Below, piece after piece: positions 10,145 through 20,261 of a stretch of 64,000 nucleotides of DNA. The stretch lies in contig NC_064619.1 of the NCBI RefSeq assembly GCF_023898315.1, forward strand, positions 501,180,594 through 501,244,593, read 5' to 3'. The DNA comes from Schistocerca nitens (taxonomy: Eukaryota; Arthropoda; Insecta; Orthoptera; Acrididae). The translations under genes and the position numbers were made by a program. Every line of letters starts with the position of its first letter. The first letter of the stretch is position 1. The notes under the pieces were generated by a model, which was given only the letters and a program-made list of their open reading frames with translations, had not been told where the DNA came from and did not search any database.

Positions 10145-10169
10145 GGACATTTTGAGCAATGCCTTAAAT

Positions 10170-10391
10170 GAAACTTCCTGGCAGATTAAAACTGTGTGCC
10201 GCACCGAGACTCGAACTCGGGGCCTGTGAGGACGGGGCGTGAGTCGTGCTTGGGTAGCTCAGTTGGTAGAGCACTTGCCCGCGAAAGGCAAAGGTCCCGG
10301 GTTCGAGTCTCGGTCCGGCATACAGTTTTAATCTGCCAGGAAGTTTCATACCAGCGCACACTCCGCTGCAGAGTGAAAATCTCATTCTGGG
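10170..10391 (+). repeat. tRNA-like retroposed repeat with internal inverted arms
   Basis: A 12-base duplication, AATGCCTTAAAT, lies at 10158-10169 and 10392-10403. The unit starts GAAACTTCCTGGCAGATTAA, and its inverted match ends near 10347. Between the arms lies a nearly complete tRNA-like sequence (GGGTAGCTCAGTTGGTAGAG as A box, GGTTCGAGTCTCGG as B box) ending near CCGGCA. It is a SINE-type repeat, not a tRNA gene: the anticodon-loop position 33 is not U and the acceptor does not pair. Confidence 0.85.
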
Positions 10392-10403
10392 AATGCCTTA
10401 AAT

Positions 10404-11094
10404 ATTTCTAACATGGACAGCAATCTGATTGGAAACAATAAACCCTAACCGATCTTAGTGACTGGCATCTGTCGATAAGATTGAGTTCATACACACTACC
10501 ACGCGTTTGGGATCTACACAGTGTATCGAAATAGACGATACTCGTGTATCTCCTCTTTCCGTTAAAACAAGGATAAAATCAAATTAAACAACATGCCTCC
10601 GGAAAAAAAATCCAAGTTATGAGAGTGCCCTGCCCATTATGTGGCACGCTCTCCACTTGCTACACCTTACGGAAGGTTAACAAAATGTCACACAAAATAT
10701 TGTAAAGTGAATACCTAAGGCTGAATGTAGATTGAAACACGCCGAATACAGCTAGGGTAGTGCATTCAGTCTCATCCATCCTTAACCGTCGCACCAAGAG
10801 CTGGAGGTGCCTATAACTTGGCAATTGGCGTGCCAAGCGTCCATTTGACTTTTTATGGCCAGCCTTCTGTTTCGTTTGATGCAACCCGCCACGAATTTCT
10901 GTTCTGTCCTAACTTCATCTCAGAGTAGTGCTGGCACTTAAACTCAGAGAAAGAAGACCTTTTTCCTTAGTGTTAGCTTAATGCTGATACTATCTTGTCT
11001 ATCCGCCGATCAGGCTAGTGCGCTCTAAGGCATAATGGAGCACCCACATTAAAATGTATGAATTAAATACTTCTACTAAGTGTAAGCGCTCTGG
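10404..11094. other. Mostly unrecognised intronic DNA
   Basis: Apart from a short LINE 3' fragment at 10862-10950, I see no gene or repeat that I can name. Confidence 0.5.
10862..10950 (-). mobile_element. RTE-like LINE 3' fragment
   Basis: Contains TTTGATGCAACCCGCCACGA followed by ATCTCAGAGTAGTGCTGGCA, matching the 3' end of the RTE-like LINE at 20902-21281. Only the 3' untranslated end is retained. Confidence 0.6.
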
Positions 11095-11235
11095 TAGGTG
11101 ACAGTGGTGACACATTCGACTCACACTCGGGAGGACAGGTTTGAGATCACTACACGGTCATCTGGATTCTGGTTTTCTGTTTTCCTAAATCATTTAAAAC
11201 AAATCCTTGTACGATTTCTTTAAAAAGCATACGGC
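11095..11235 (+). repeat. Old copy of SINE family D
   Basis: The text GACAGTGGTGACACATTCGA then CTCACACTCGGGAGGAC is a diverged match to the SINE at 26941-27169 (GCGCAGTCGTTAGCACACAG then ACTCGCAT). It continues to a TTTCCTAAATCATTTAAAAC body. No target duplication can be found. Confidence 0.55.
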
Positions 11236-11593
11236 AGAATTTTTGAAACGTCTCTAGCGACCTCGTTATTGTCGGCTGGAAGTTAAGCTATAATTTCATT
11301 ACTATAAATGGCATATAACACCGAAGTCAACGAGTTTTCCAAGAAACGCTCGTAACTCTTCATGTAAACTTGTTTAAAACTGCCAACGTAATTGACTGCC
11401 TCATAACTCTGAAAGTATTTCCAAACTTTTGTTTATACGGCCTCGCCTGCTTACTTTTGCGTGCAGACTCTGATCCCTTATAACTGAAGCATTAGCCATA
11501 CTTCTTATACACCCTGTATATGCCACTGGGAGCAGACAGAGCATGTACTTCGACCATCTTTGTCGATGTATCAGCGGAAAATGTGACACCTCA
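11236..11593. other. No recognisable feature
   Basis: Plain AT-rich DNA. Nothing identified. Confidence 0.5.
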
Positions 11594-11604
11594 TATCTCA
11601 CATA

Positions 11605-11716
11605 AAAATGGTTCTGAGCACTATGGGACTCAACTGCTGAGGTCATTAGTCCCCTAGAACTTAGAACTAGTTAAACCTAACTAACCTAAGGACATCACAA
11701 ACACCCATGCCCGAGG
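11605..11716 (-). repeat. 5'-truncated SINE (family A body)
   Basis: The body GGTTCTGAGCACTATGGGAC to ACACCCATGCCCGAGG is present, but the tRNA head is missing. The 11-base duplication TATCTCACATA (11594-11604 and 11717-11727) shows that the truncation happened at insertion. Confidence 0.9.
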
Positions 11717-11727
11717 TATCTCACATA

Positions 11728-12448
11728 TCTCAGCTCAGTGTGGTAGTACTAATTTAGCGTACAGTGCCGTGGTGACTTCGAGGTCTAGTGCTAGTCAAAA
11801 GACCCGAAGCTTCTCAATTCGTTCCTCTGCCAGTTGTTTCGATCTCTCTGTCGGTTAACACGAACTTTGAGTATGGGGGTGGTTTGTGTAGGCTAAATAT
11901 CCCAATTGATACTGTGCGTAATAGTGTACAGTAAATTACAAATTTTCTGTTATTGACTGCTTGTCTGAATTATCATTAAGTCTGAATAAGTGTATATTTG
12001 ACCTGCAATAAGACACTGGTTTTTATACCAATCTTTAGGCAGGTTACTACTTGGTTTCTGTGTTTTACTGTTTCCACAGCTAATAGTGCACTTTACAACA
12101 CATGTGTGGTGCAGGGTGAATTCTGTTTGCCGTTTTAACATAGTAAGGTGTAGGACGACTAAGGAAACACGACCGTCTCAGCATGCGTTGTCTCTTGTTT
12201 TTCCCATTTCGATTTCAAGTGAAAAATTGGATAAGAATGAAAAATTTTGTTATTATGTTTTCTAGAGTAATGCAATTGTTTTTCGTCTCCCAATCCATCC
12301 TCTAATATCAGAAGGAATTCTGTCATTAAGCAAATAGTTGTGCTGCGCCCAGTGAACTTAAGAATTAGTTTGACTTACATTCTAAAATTAGGTATTGTCT
12401 AAGTTAGTAGCTATCTCGAAATTAGAACCTATTCTACTTTCCTTCCGG
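11728..12448. other. No recognisable gene
   Basis: AT-rich sequence with no convincing coding, RNA or repeat signal. Confidence 0.5.
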
Positions 12449-12640
12449 TTCAAATTTGTGTGAATGCCTAAGGGACCAAACTGCTGAGGTCATCGGTACC
12501 TAGCCTTACGCGCTACTTAAACTAACTTATGCTAAGAACGACACACACACACATGCACGAGGGAGGACTCGAACCTCCGGCGGGAGGGGCCGCGCAGTCC
12601 GTGACATGACGCCTCAAGCCGCGCAGCCACTCCGCGCGGC
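12449..12640 (-). repeat. tRNA-derived SINE (family B)
   Basis: The minus-strand head GCCGCGCGGAGTGGCTGCGC with B box GGTTCGAGTCC leads to a body ending near TGGTCCC. Imperfect flanking repeats TTCCTTCCGGT and TTCCTTTCGAT suggest a worn target duplication. Confidence 0.85.
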
Positions 12641-12740
12641 TTCCTTTCGATAGCTGTAGAATAAGGCTTCCCCTATAGACCTCTGTGAACAATCAAAAAC
12701 AAAAATTCTAAATGAATTAAAGCATAAAGTATGAACATTT

Positions 12741-12938
12741 GCCGGCCGGTGTGGCTATGCGGTTCTAGGCGCTTCAGTCTGGGACAGCTCGACTGCTACG
12801 GTCGCAGGTTCGAATACTGCCTTGGGCATGGATGTGTGTGATGTCCTTAGGTTATATGTTCAAGTAGTTCTAAGTTCTAGGGAACTGATGACCTCAGATG
12901 CTAAGTCCCGTAGTTCTCAGAGCCATTTGAACCATTTT
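12741..12938 (+). repeat. tRNA-derived SINE (family A)
   Basis: The head GCCGGCCGGTGTGGCTATGC and B box GGTTCGAATAC lead to the tail GAGCCATTTGAACCATTTT. The 11-base duplication TATGAACATTT lies at 12730-12740 and 12939-12949. Confidence 0.93.
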
Positions 12939-12949
12939 TATGAACATTT

Positions 12950-13484
12950 CTCGAGTAAATAAACCTTCTACAAAGGTTAAAAGCAAAACGATCAAGTAAG
13001 CATTATTTATAGCTTCGTATTTTTAGCCTGCTCATATTCGTGGTAGAGTCCAGAGTCTTGTAAGCAACATAGTGACGCCGTCACTTACCGGGAACCGTTA
13101 TACTGAAAACTTTCGGCATTTTTTTCAATACGTAGTACCGGTCTTGGTTAACGATCCATACCGTAACAGGCGAAGTGTGCGAAAACTGCTCGGATCAGGA
13201 AGTTTTCTTCACACAAAACCGGTCTTTCGCCGCTGCCGCAATCAATCAGCGTCTATGTTTGTCCTCCGTTTGCAAGGTCATATTTCTGAATGCGGTTTGT
13301 CATGAGTTCTGATGCTACGTACGTCATCACTTCGTGTTCAGGAGAAAAGACCGTTACGACCGCCAGTGGCCCGCCTACGTACCTTGTCCGTCAGCGAGTC
13401 AGACTGCAATGCGAAGGACCTGGAAGCAGTTCCCCACAGCGCCATACATTTTCCTTGATATAGGAACTAGAATAGGGTATACTT
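12950..13484. other. No recognisable gene
   Basis: Mixed-composition DNA, moderately CpG-bearing near 13060-13400. No coding or repeat match was found. Confidence 0.5.
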
Positions 13485-13680
13485 AACCTCTTGATGCCAA
13501 CTGAACTACTTGAATGAGAAATAGCTGTTCCAAGGTGTGGGAAGCTAGCAGCAGCCGGGAGATCGGTGCACTGACCGCTTGTTCCTCCATACTGCACCCG
13601 AAAGACACCATAAGGCAGAACATGTGACATTGGCCGTTCAGCCTCACGTGGTCTTCGAGGTCTCATGGTGGCATTGTTGT
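13485..13680 (+). repeat. Headless relative of the 5S-derived SINE tail
   Basis: The text ACTTGAATGAGAAATAGCTG, then GGGAGATCGGTGCACTGACC, CTCCATACTGCA and GGCCGTTCAGCCTC runs parallel to the body of the 5S SINE at 15129-15440. No 5S-like head lies upstream. It is either a truncated old copy or a sister family with another head. Confidence 0.55.
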
Positions 13681-14591
13681 ATTTATTACATACAACTACC
13701 GTAAGAAACGAAACTATGACAGTTATCGTCTAGAACATGGATGGGCAACTGGTGACCAGCGGAAAAAGTTCGTGGGCGGAGAGAGGCGCTCACATTGTGC
13801 TCCGCCAGAACACATTTGTGTACATCTCCGCCGACGCTCGGCTCACCTCAGATATACAGCTCATGGCGCAGGCCAGTGAAAGTTTTGCATACTCCGCGCC
13901 TGTGCAGTGCCACTTCGCCGCCACCTGATCTGAATTACGAAGAGAAACATGTTACCAGTATGAGGGCGAAGTTATGGCCGTGTGCTCATCGGCGGGTAGA
14001 GAGTGGGGGCGACCGCTGTTTACTGGCGGCAACAGCTGATTACATTAAAAGGATGCGTAGAGACGTGTGGGAGAAATGTCACACGGGAGTTAAAGGGTCC
14101 TCATACATTTATTTTTACTATCAATACGTGAATATAACGACCGTCTGACGATGGGTATTGTTGTAATGTCTACTGTCTAATAGAAATATTGAACACTGTT
14201 GATGTCTACCAAAATATTCTCACCATTGTCAATATGTACCGAGGTTGGAAGGGCGAGTGTTATCCGTTTGGAAATCGATCCATTCTGTTGTCTGCGTTTT
14301 TCCTGTTTGGCTTCTGTATAATACAGCCGACAAATATTAAGTTCAAGGGATTACGACTTTTGAACTTTTTAATATGAGCAAAGCAATTTTGGCTTAATTT
14401 ATTTAGTATTATTGAAACAACTCATGCCTATGGGATCGTTCAAACGCATTTTTGGACAAGTATTTAAAAATGCTAGCAAATATTGAATTTTGGTATGTTA
14501 ATGTCCACTAACGTTCGTCCTCGGTGTGGCCAATGGCTTCTCGACTGCGGCTCCCTACGTCATTGCCATATTTTGTTTTTCTATTATTTTT
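13681..14591. other. Unassigned DNA with a possible hAT-type end
   Basis: About 13737 reads ATGGATGGGCAACTGGTGAC, which resembles the ends of some hAT elements. About 13970-14080 is CpG-rich, but no matching second end or transposase was found. The remainder is AT-rich. Confidence 0.3.
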
Positions 14592-14780
14592 CGCCGGCCG
14601 CTGAGGCCGAGCGATTCTAGGAGCTTCAGTCCGGAACCGCGCTGCTGCTGCGGTCGCAGGTTCGAATCCTGCCTTGTGCATGAATGTGTGTGATGTCCTT
14701 AGGTTAGTTAGGTTTAAGTAGTTCTAAGTCTAGGGGACTGATGACCTCAGATGTCAAGTCCCATAGTGCTTCGAGCCATT
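14592..14780 (+). repeat. SINE family A, first of two abutting copies
   Basis: The head CGCCGGCCGCTGAGGCCGAG and B box GGTTCGAATCC lead to a tail ending GAGCCATTTGAACT. A second SINE inserted directly into its 3' end. The bases TGAACTATTTTATT at 14781-14794 are one copy of that second target duplication. Confidence 0.9.
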
Positions 14781-14794
14781 TGAACTATTTTATT

Positions 14795-14997
14795 AACCGG
14801 CCGGAGTGGCCGAGCGGTTCTAGGCGCTACAGTCCGGAACCGCGCGACCGCTACGGTTGCAGGTTCGAATCCTGCCTCGGGCATGGATGTGTGTGATGTC
14901 CTTAAGCTAGTTAGGTTTAAGTAGTTCTAAGTTCTAGGGGACTGATGACCACAGCAGTTAAGTCCCATAGTGCTCAGGGCCATATGAACCATATATA
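14795..14997 (+). repeat. SINE family A, second copy inserted in first
   Basis: Same family and orientation as the preceding copy and less diverged. The 14-base duplication TGAACTATTTTATT lies at 14781-14794 and 14998-15011, so this copy is the younger. Confidence 0.93.
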
Positions 14998-15087
14998 TGA
15001 ACTATTTTATTCTTTCTCGTATGAACATTAGTAAATAAGTCTTGTCCATTCTGCTCATATTAGAACATTACAACTGTTGAAATTACA

Positions 15088-15110
15088 AGGTAATTCATAA
15101 TGAATTACCT
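15088..15110. repeat. Short near-perfect palindrome
   Basis: Two 11-base arms (AGGTAATTCAT and its complement) are separated by one base. It may be a chance or cruciform-type palindrome. No role is evident. Confidence 0.7.
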
Positions 15111-15128
15111 GCAACTAGTTGCCTTTGT

Positions 15129-15440
15129 GCCAACGGCCTTGCCGCAGTGGTAACACCGGTTCCCGTCAGATCAATACTCGGATGGGTGACCATCCGGTCT
15201 GCCGAGCACTATTGGCAAGCGGGGTGCACTCAGCCCTTGTGAGGCAAACTGAGGAGCTACTTGATTGAGAAGTAGCGGCTCCGGTCTCGTAAACTGACAA
15301 ACTGCCGGGGGAGCGGTGTGCTGACAACACTCCACTCCATATCCCCATCCCGTGATGCCTGTGGGCTGAGGATGACACGGCGGCCGTTCGGTCCCGTTGG
15401 GCCTTCCAAGGCCTGTTCGGACGTAGCTTAGTTTTAGTTA
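15129..15440 (+). repeat. 5S-rRNA-derived SINE
   Basis: The first 90 bases resemble 5S rRNA with its internal promoter: GCCAACGGCC, CCGGTTCCCGTCAGATCA, and TACTCGGATGGGTGACC. The middle of the 5S segment is shortened. The body then runs through AGCGGCTCCGGTCTCGTAAA to a TTCGGACGTAGCTTAGTTTT tail. The 12-base duplication AGTTGCCTTTGT (15117-15128 and 15441-15452) shows retroposition. Confidence 0.88.
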
Positions 15441-15613
15441 AGTTGCCTTTGTAGCTGTTTAATTTGCCATGATATTTCATGACACCTGGCACCCCATCTT
15501 CAGATGTTTACGTTTATTTGTGTGACGTAAACCTTTTTTCGTTACTAACGGCGTTGCAGAATTTTGCAACGGAACTTTAAAACAGCTACCGTAAAACTTA
15601 AGTATACAAAGAA

Positions 15614-15809
15614 CGGAAATTTGGAAATTTGTGGTAAGATCTTATGGGACCAAACTGCTGAGGTCATCGGTCCCTAAGCTTACACACTACTTAATATAAC
15701 TTAAAATAACTTACGCTAAGGACAACACGCAAACCCATGCCCGAGGGAGGACTCCAACCTCCGACGGAGGGTGTCGCGCGTATCGTGACAAGGCGCCCTA
15801 GACCTCGCG
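15614..15809 (-). repeat. tRNA-derived SINE (family B)
   Basis: Body TTATGGGACCAAACTGCTGA to ACCCATGCCCGAGGGAGGAC, with a decayed head. The 9-base duplication TACAAAGAA lies at 15605-15613 and 15810-15818. Confidence 0.88.
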
Positions 15810-15924
15810 TACAAAGAATGTTCACGACGCGTATATACATGAAAAAGATCTAAAAATGTGAACAAAGAATGCCAGGCGTCTTGAAATATCATGGAAAATT
15901 AAACGTCTATTAAAGCATCTGGTT

Positions 15925-16605
15925 GCAGTTGTTGTTGTTGTTGTGGTCTTCAGTCCTGAGACTGGTTTGATGCAGCTCTCTCCATGCTACTCTATCCTAT
16001 TCAAGCTTCTTCATCTCCCAGTACCTACTGCAACCTACATCCTTTCAAATCTGCTTAGTGTATTCATCTCTTGGTCTCCCTCCACGATTTTTACCCTCCA
16101 TACTGCCCTCCAGTACTAAATTGGTGATCCCTTGATGCCTCAGAACATGTCCTACCAACCGATCCCTTCTTCTAGTCAAGTTGTGCCACAAACTCCTCTT
16201 CTCCCCAATTCTATTCAATACCTCGTCATTAGTTATGTGATCTACCCATCTAATCTTCAGCATTCTTCTGCAGCACCACATTTCGAAAGCTTCTATTCTC
16301 ATCTTGTCTAAATTATTTACTGTCCATGTTTCACTTCCATACATGGCTACACTCCATACAAATACTTTCAGAAACGACTTCCTGACACTTAAATCTATAC
16401 TTGATGTTAACAAATTTCTTTTCTTGAGAAACGCTTTCCTTGCCATTGCCAGTCTACATTTTATATCCTCTCTACTTCGACCATCATCAGTTATTTTGCT
16501 CCCCAAATAGCAAAACTCCTTTGCTACTTTAAGTGTCTCATTTCCTAATCTAATTCCCTCAGCATCACCCGACTTAATTCGATTACATTCTATTATCCTC
16601 GTTTT
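15925..16605 (-). mobile_element. 5'-truncated RTE-like LINE
   Basis: On the minus strand a 153-codon frame (16506-16045) reads MGSKITDDGRSREDIKCRLA, then SETWTVNNLDKMRIEAFEMW, RRMLKIRW, RDRLVGHVLRH and GRPRDEYTKQI: the C-terminal region of endonuclease/reverse-transcriptase LINEs. The 3' end is a (CAA)n-like tail (plus strand GTTGTTGTTGTTGT at about 15926). An imperfect GGTTGCAGTT/GGTTGCAATT pair at about 15917 and 16609 may be the target duplication. Confidence 0.85.
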
Positions 16606-18383
16606 GCTGGTTGCAATTAATTCATTATAAATTGCCTTTAGTTCTAACAGTTCTAGTGTTCTAATACGTCTACAACGGACAAGTCTTTATTAACGTTAAT
16701 ATGAGAATGAACAGAAAAACAAAATACGACAAGTAATTAGAAGTAACTTTGATATTTTTGGGCACTGGGAGGTCGTTCGTGTGTTCGTAGATAGTAACAC
16801 ATTAAATTTCATACTCTATTAGGAAGCATTTATGAATATTTATCCAAAAATACTTTTGGTGACTGGACATACAAATTCCACTGTTGATTTTAAAAAGTTT
16901 AAAAGACCCTAAATGTGTTTTGACGCATATTTTTTTGGAGTGATTTGTCGGGAAAGGGGCGTTATTCCTATCGGTACGTTACCCAATAAACATTAACGTC
17001 CCGGACGTTATAGTTATGCGCTAGGAGTGAAGCTGTCGCGTCACGCGACGAGGCGGCCCATGAGCTCAAATAAATATGTTAATCAGGTCCGAGGGTCAAC
17101 AAACGGTTGGCTGGGGCTGAACTAGCACGTGTAGCAAATGATATTCGATATTTTCTCGCTTTGTCCCCGGTTTCGTTTCAAACTAATTAAAATAGCACAC
17201 ATCTATTTTTAATATATTTCGAAATTGTTTCCATCGTTTGTAATACATGGAAACTGTTCACTAGCGAAAATTAATTAACAGTGATATTTTAATTTATATT
17301 ACCCGCATCCAGTGTTCAACGTACCGTCAGTTCTCAAGGGAAAAAGTAAATTCTGAACCACTTCAATCACATGTTAGCCCCTGTCGGCCAGTGTAAGTCG
17401 CTGGCTGCCTGTACAGGTAAGTTTTCAAAAAAGATCAGAAAGTACGAGTCCCGCAATTGATGTTACAATTTATGTTTGGCACTAACTTTAATTTGTGGCC
17501 GTGGTGACCTAGAGAGTAGAGTCCTTGTTCCAGTCCCTCCAGAAAGGCCCCAGGGGCCATCCGTCTGCTACGAAGTGAGTATTGGGGGTCTCTCCCGGGG
17601 ATAAAAGGAGTCTGGGGAAGTGGGACCGCCACCCACCCCTCTTAGTGCCGCGGCGAAGTAAGGCTGCACTCTATCTGTAGTTCATCCAGTAATCTGGTCA
17701 CGAGCTTGTGCGACACAATTGGCTCCTTAATTTCAGTCTGATTCATCTATGTAATATGTAAAAAAGGTTGATTCTTGGTCCGGATTCCACATTAAACTAG
17801 GCCCACTTGAATGGTTTCGAGAACCGTTTTACATATCGGAGGGAGCCAACAGGACAGCGGCTACAATAGTGATGTTAAAATTATTGTATTTCTGGTGGCT
17901 TTACTAATTACTGGATAAACTACAAAGACAAATTAGGAAGCAAGTAGTAAATAACTAATTAATACTAAACGATTTACAGATTCTTAACTCAATGGTGCAT
18001 TCCATTGCATGGAGAGGCACTGACTATACTAACGGACTACAAAAAGTAAGCATGTCGTCCCATCATTAGACCACTGTGCAACAGGAATGGCGGATTGGCA
18101 GAAGGGAGTAAATGTTCAGAGTTTCCCTCAGACACAGTTCTGTCCTGATACGGTTAATGGACTCATCAAGTGTAGGAGTGAACTGGCGCGACATCTGGAA
18201 ATGTAGTCCGTAGTTTTAGGCCATAGTTTAAGTACGTAGGGAAAATATGATTCTTGTGGGCAAAACGTCTAAATTGTGCACAGATTCACTTTGAAATTCC
18301 GGCGACGACACTGGTGCTGATTCCGCATTTAACATTTGACGATGACGCTATGGCTGCACTACATTAGGACTTTGTTTTTATGA
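16606..18383. other. No recognisable gene
   Basis: AT-rich DNA with a GC-richer block at 17500-17680 containing GGGGATAAAAGGAGTCTGG. That block may be an old repeat or promoter-like sequence, but I cannot assign it. Confidence 0.45.
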
Positions 18384-18429
18384 AACAGATCTGATGATGG
18401 TCATTAAAGACCGAAACCGGTAATCTGTT
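18384..18429 (+). ncRNA. Hammerhead-ribozyme-like motif
   Basis: Stem I is AACAGAT (18384-18390) with ATCTGTT (18423-18429), a perfect 7-bp match. The core CTGATGA is at 18391-18397, followed by one extra T. Stem II is GGTC/GACC (18399-18402, 18409-18412) around ATTAAA. GAAAC at 18413-18417 and GTA at 18420-18422 enclose a CG loop, giving a minimal stem III with the cleavage position after A18422. The order and bases fit a type I hammerhead except for the extra base after A9, a position where natural viroid hammerheads are known to tolerate an insertion. Activity is inferred, not shown. Confidence 0.45.
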
Positions 18430-20261
18430 AAACAGAAAAGATTGCGACCATAGACGTAAATTAAAGGAAACTTATATGGATTAAATACAATATTGCGTCC
18501 AGTCGCAGTGAGATGGTGCCAACAATTGACCAAGGCCGCACAGACGGGGTAACGCCGACCGCGGAGGAATGTCGTCCTCATCACCCACAAACGCCATTGT
18601 CCAAGCAGCTGAACAACTGGTTCGCAGCAATCGCAGGTTCTCGAACGACGACGATGTTCACACAGCGGTTCTCGAATGACACTATGACCAAGGACAGGAT
18701 TTCTGTCGTTGCGGGATCGAATGATTGGCAGAACGTTCCGGCCGTTGTTTACAGAGACTTGGTAACTACACTGAAATAGTGTTGTGTAGCTGCGAAACTT
18801 TGAACTATAGTGCGGAATTCAGTAAAAGCTACTTGACCTGCCGTAATGATGTGTAACTTACTTTCTGAAGTCCCCTCACAGGTTCATCTTCATCCTGAAA
18901 AACATGGAAGTGACTCCAATGATTCATTACCTAGTACCATATGTAAGGGGACTAAGAAAACCTGTTGAAAGGAATGGATAGCATACTAAGCACATACTAC
19001 GGCTTAAGAGTAAGAAAAGCTTAGACGAAATTCTCAAGAGTAGTAAAAAGGAGAATAACGATTTTCTAAAAATCGAAATTGGAAACGGCACGTTACCGGA
19101 AGAAATAGAAGAACTCTCCTATCAAGGAAGTAGAACTACACCGAAGAGCCGAAACAAGGACATCACAAGCAGAGCGGCACAGTAAAAGTAAGATTTATTC
19201 GGTAAGAGATCTACAGATACCAGATACTGATAGGGAAATGAAACACCGAAAGTGTACGTTCGGAGCACAGAACAGAAATGCGGATCATCGCAAATCCGGA
19301 GAAGAAAACAGTAGACTCGTTTGAAATATGTGATGTTATAAATTAAGTGTATACAGAAATAAGACGCTTAGAAGGGACACGTTAGAGTGACGACTGCTAC
19401 GCCTTGCGGGAATGGTTAACTTGGCGACTGAAGGAATAGTAGAGGACAAAAAAGGTAAGGATAGCCAATGACTAAAACATTCAAAACAGAAGTGTAGGAA
19501 ATGTTGTGCACCAGTGACGCAATGATACAGGGATTAGAGCAAGATTCGGTGGACAGCACCAAAACTAACTAAAGGTTGATGATTTTTAAGGGAAGGTCAG
19601 AAGCGCACAGTAACTACATTTCCGATTCACGTCAGTGCCACAATTTCTAGCATCATTTCAACAAAAATCTATCGGGATCTTTTACGCAGGTTAAAGTATC
19701 AATGCCAAAATTTTCAGCTCACCGCGGCCCCTTGTTTTATTCTTGAAAGGGTCATCGAATACTTGCATCTTAAGAGAAAGGATTTGAGAAACGACAGATC
19801 TTCCCGAGGCAGGTCTAGAAAGCTAACAGACAGTATGCGAAAGAAAATGCTTCCATATCTTTTGAGACATGATAGAGTACATCCAAACAAAACTACTTAA
19901 AAATAGGCCAGTAACGTCTCGTCATTTCGGTAGACTCCGGAGGCTGTTGTTGTTTAGTTACAAATGTAACTAGATTTTATACTAGTTGCCTGCTTTTAAG
20001 GGACCTTGTGGCGACTGTTTTTTTTTCTATTCATAATCTATGGTGACACCTTAAGATCATGTGTCTCTAATTTAAGCAAGTTTCCTACAGGTCAAACAAA
20101 ACGAAGAATTTTTTTTGGTCAAATATCACAGGGTGGCCTATTCTCAGTAGATGCACTTTCTTCTTGCTGAAGGTAATTGTTTTAATACTGTATCGGTAGC
20201 AAAAAGTACTCGTCATTGTGACTGTTAGCGCCGATATTACAATTTATCAGGTACTTATAAA
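18430..20261. other. No recognisable gene
   Basis: About 1.8 kb with many adenine-rich stretches (18940-19160) and no stable reading frame. It may contain a very old LINE, but I could not align any domain. Confidence 0.4.

Noticed and set aside
10250-10320. Possible tRNA gene
   Set aside because: The A and B boxes are good, but position 33 of the anticodon loop is not U, the acceptor stem does not pair, and it sits inside a repeat with a 12-base target duplication.
13737-14090. hAT-type MITE starting ATGGATGGGCAACTGG
   Set aside because: Only one possible end, with no matching inverted end or 8-bp duplication found.
17500-17690. GC-richer stretch with GGTGACCTAGAGAGTAGAGT and GGGGATAAAAGG
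   Set aside because: Could be a decayed tRNA-type SINE or an LTR promoter. No terminal repeat or target duplication supports either.
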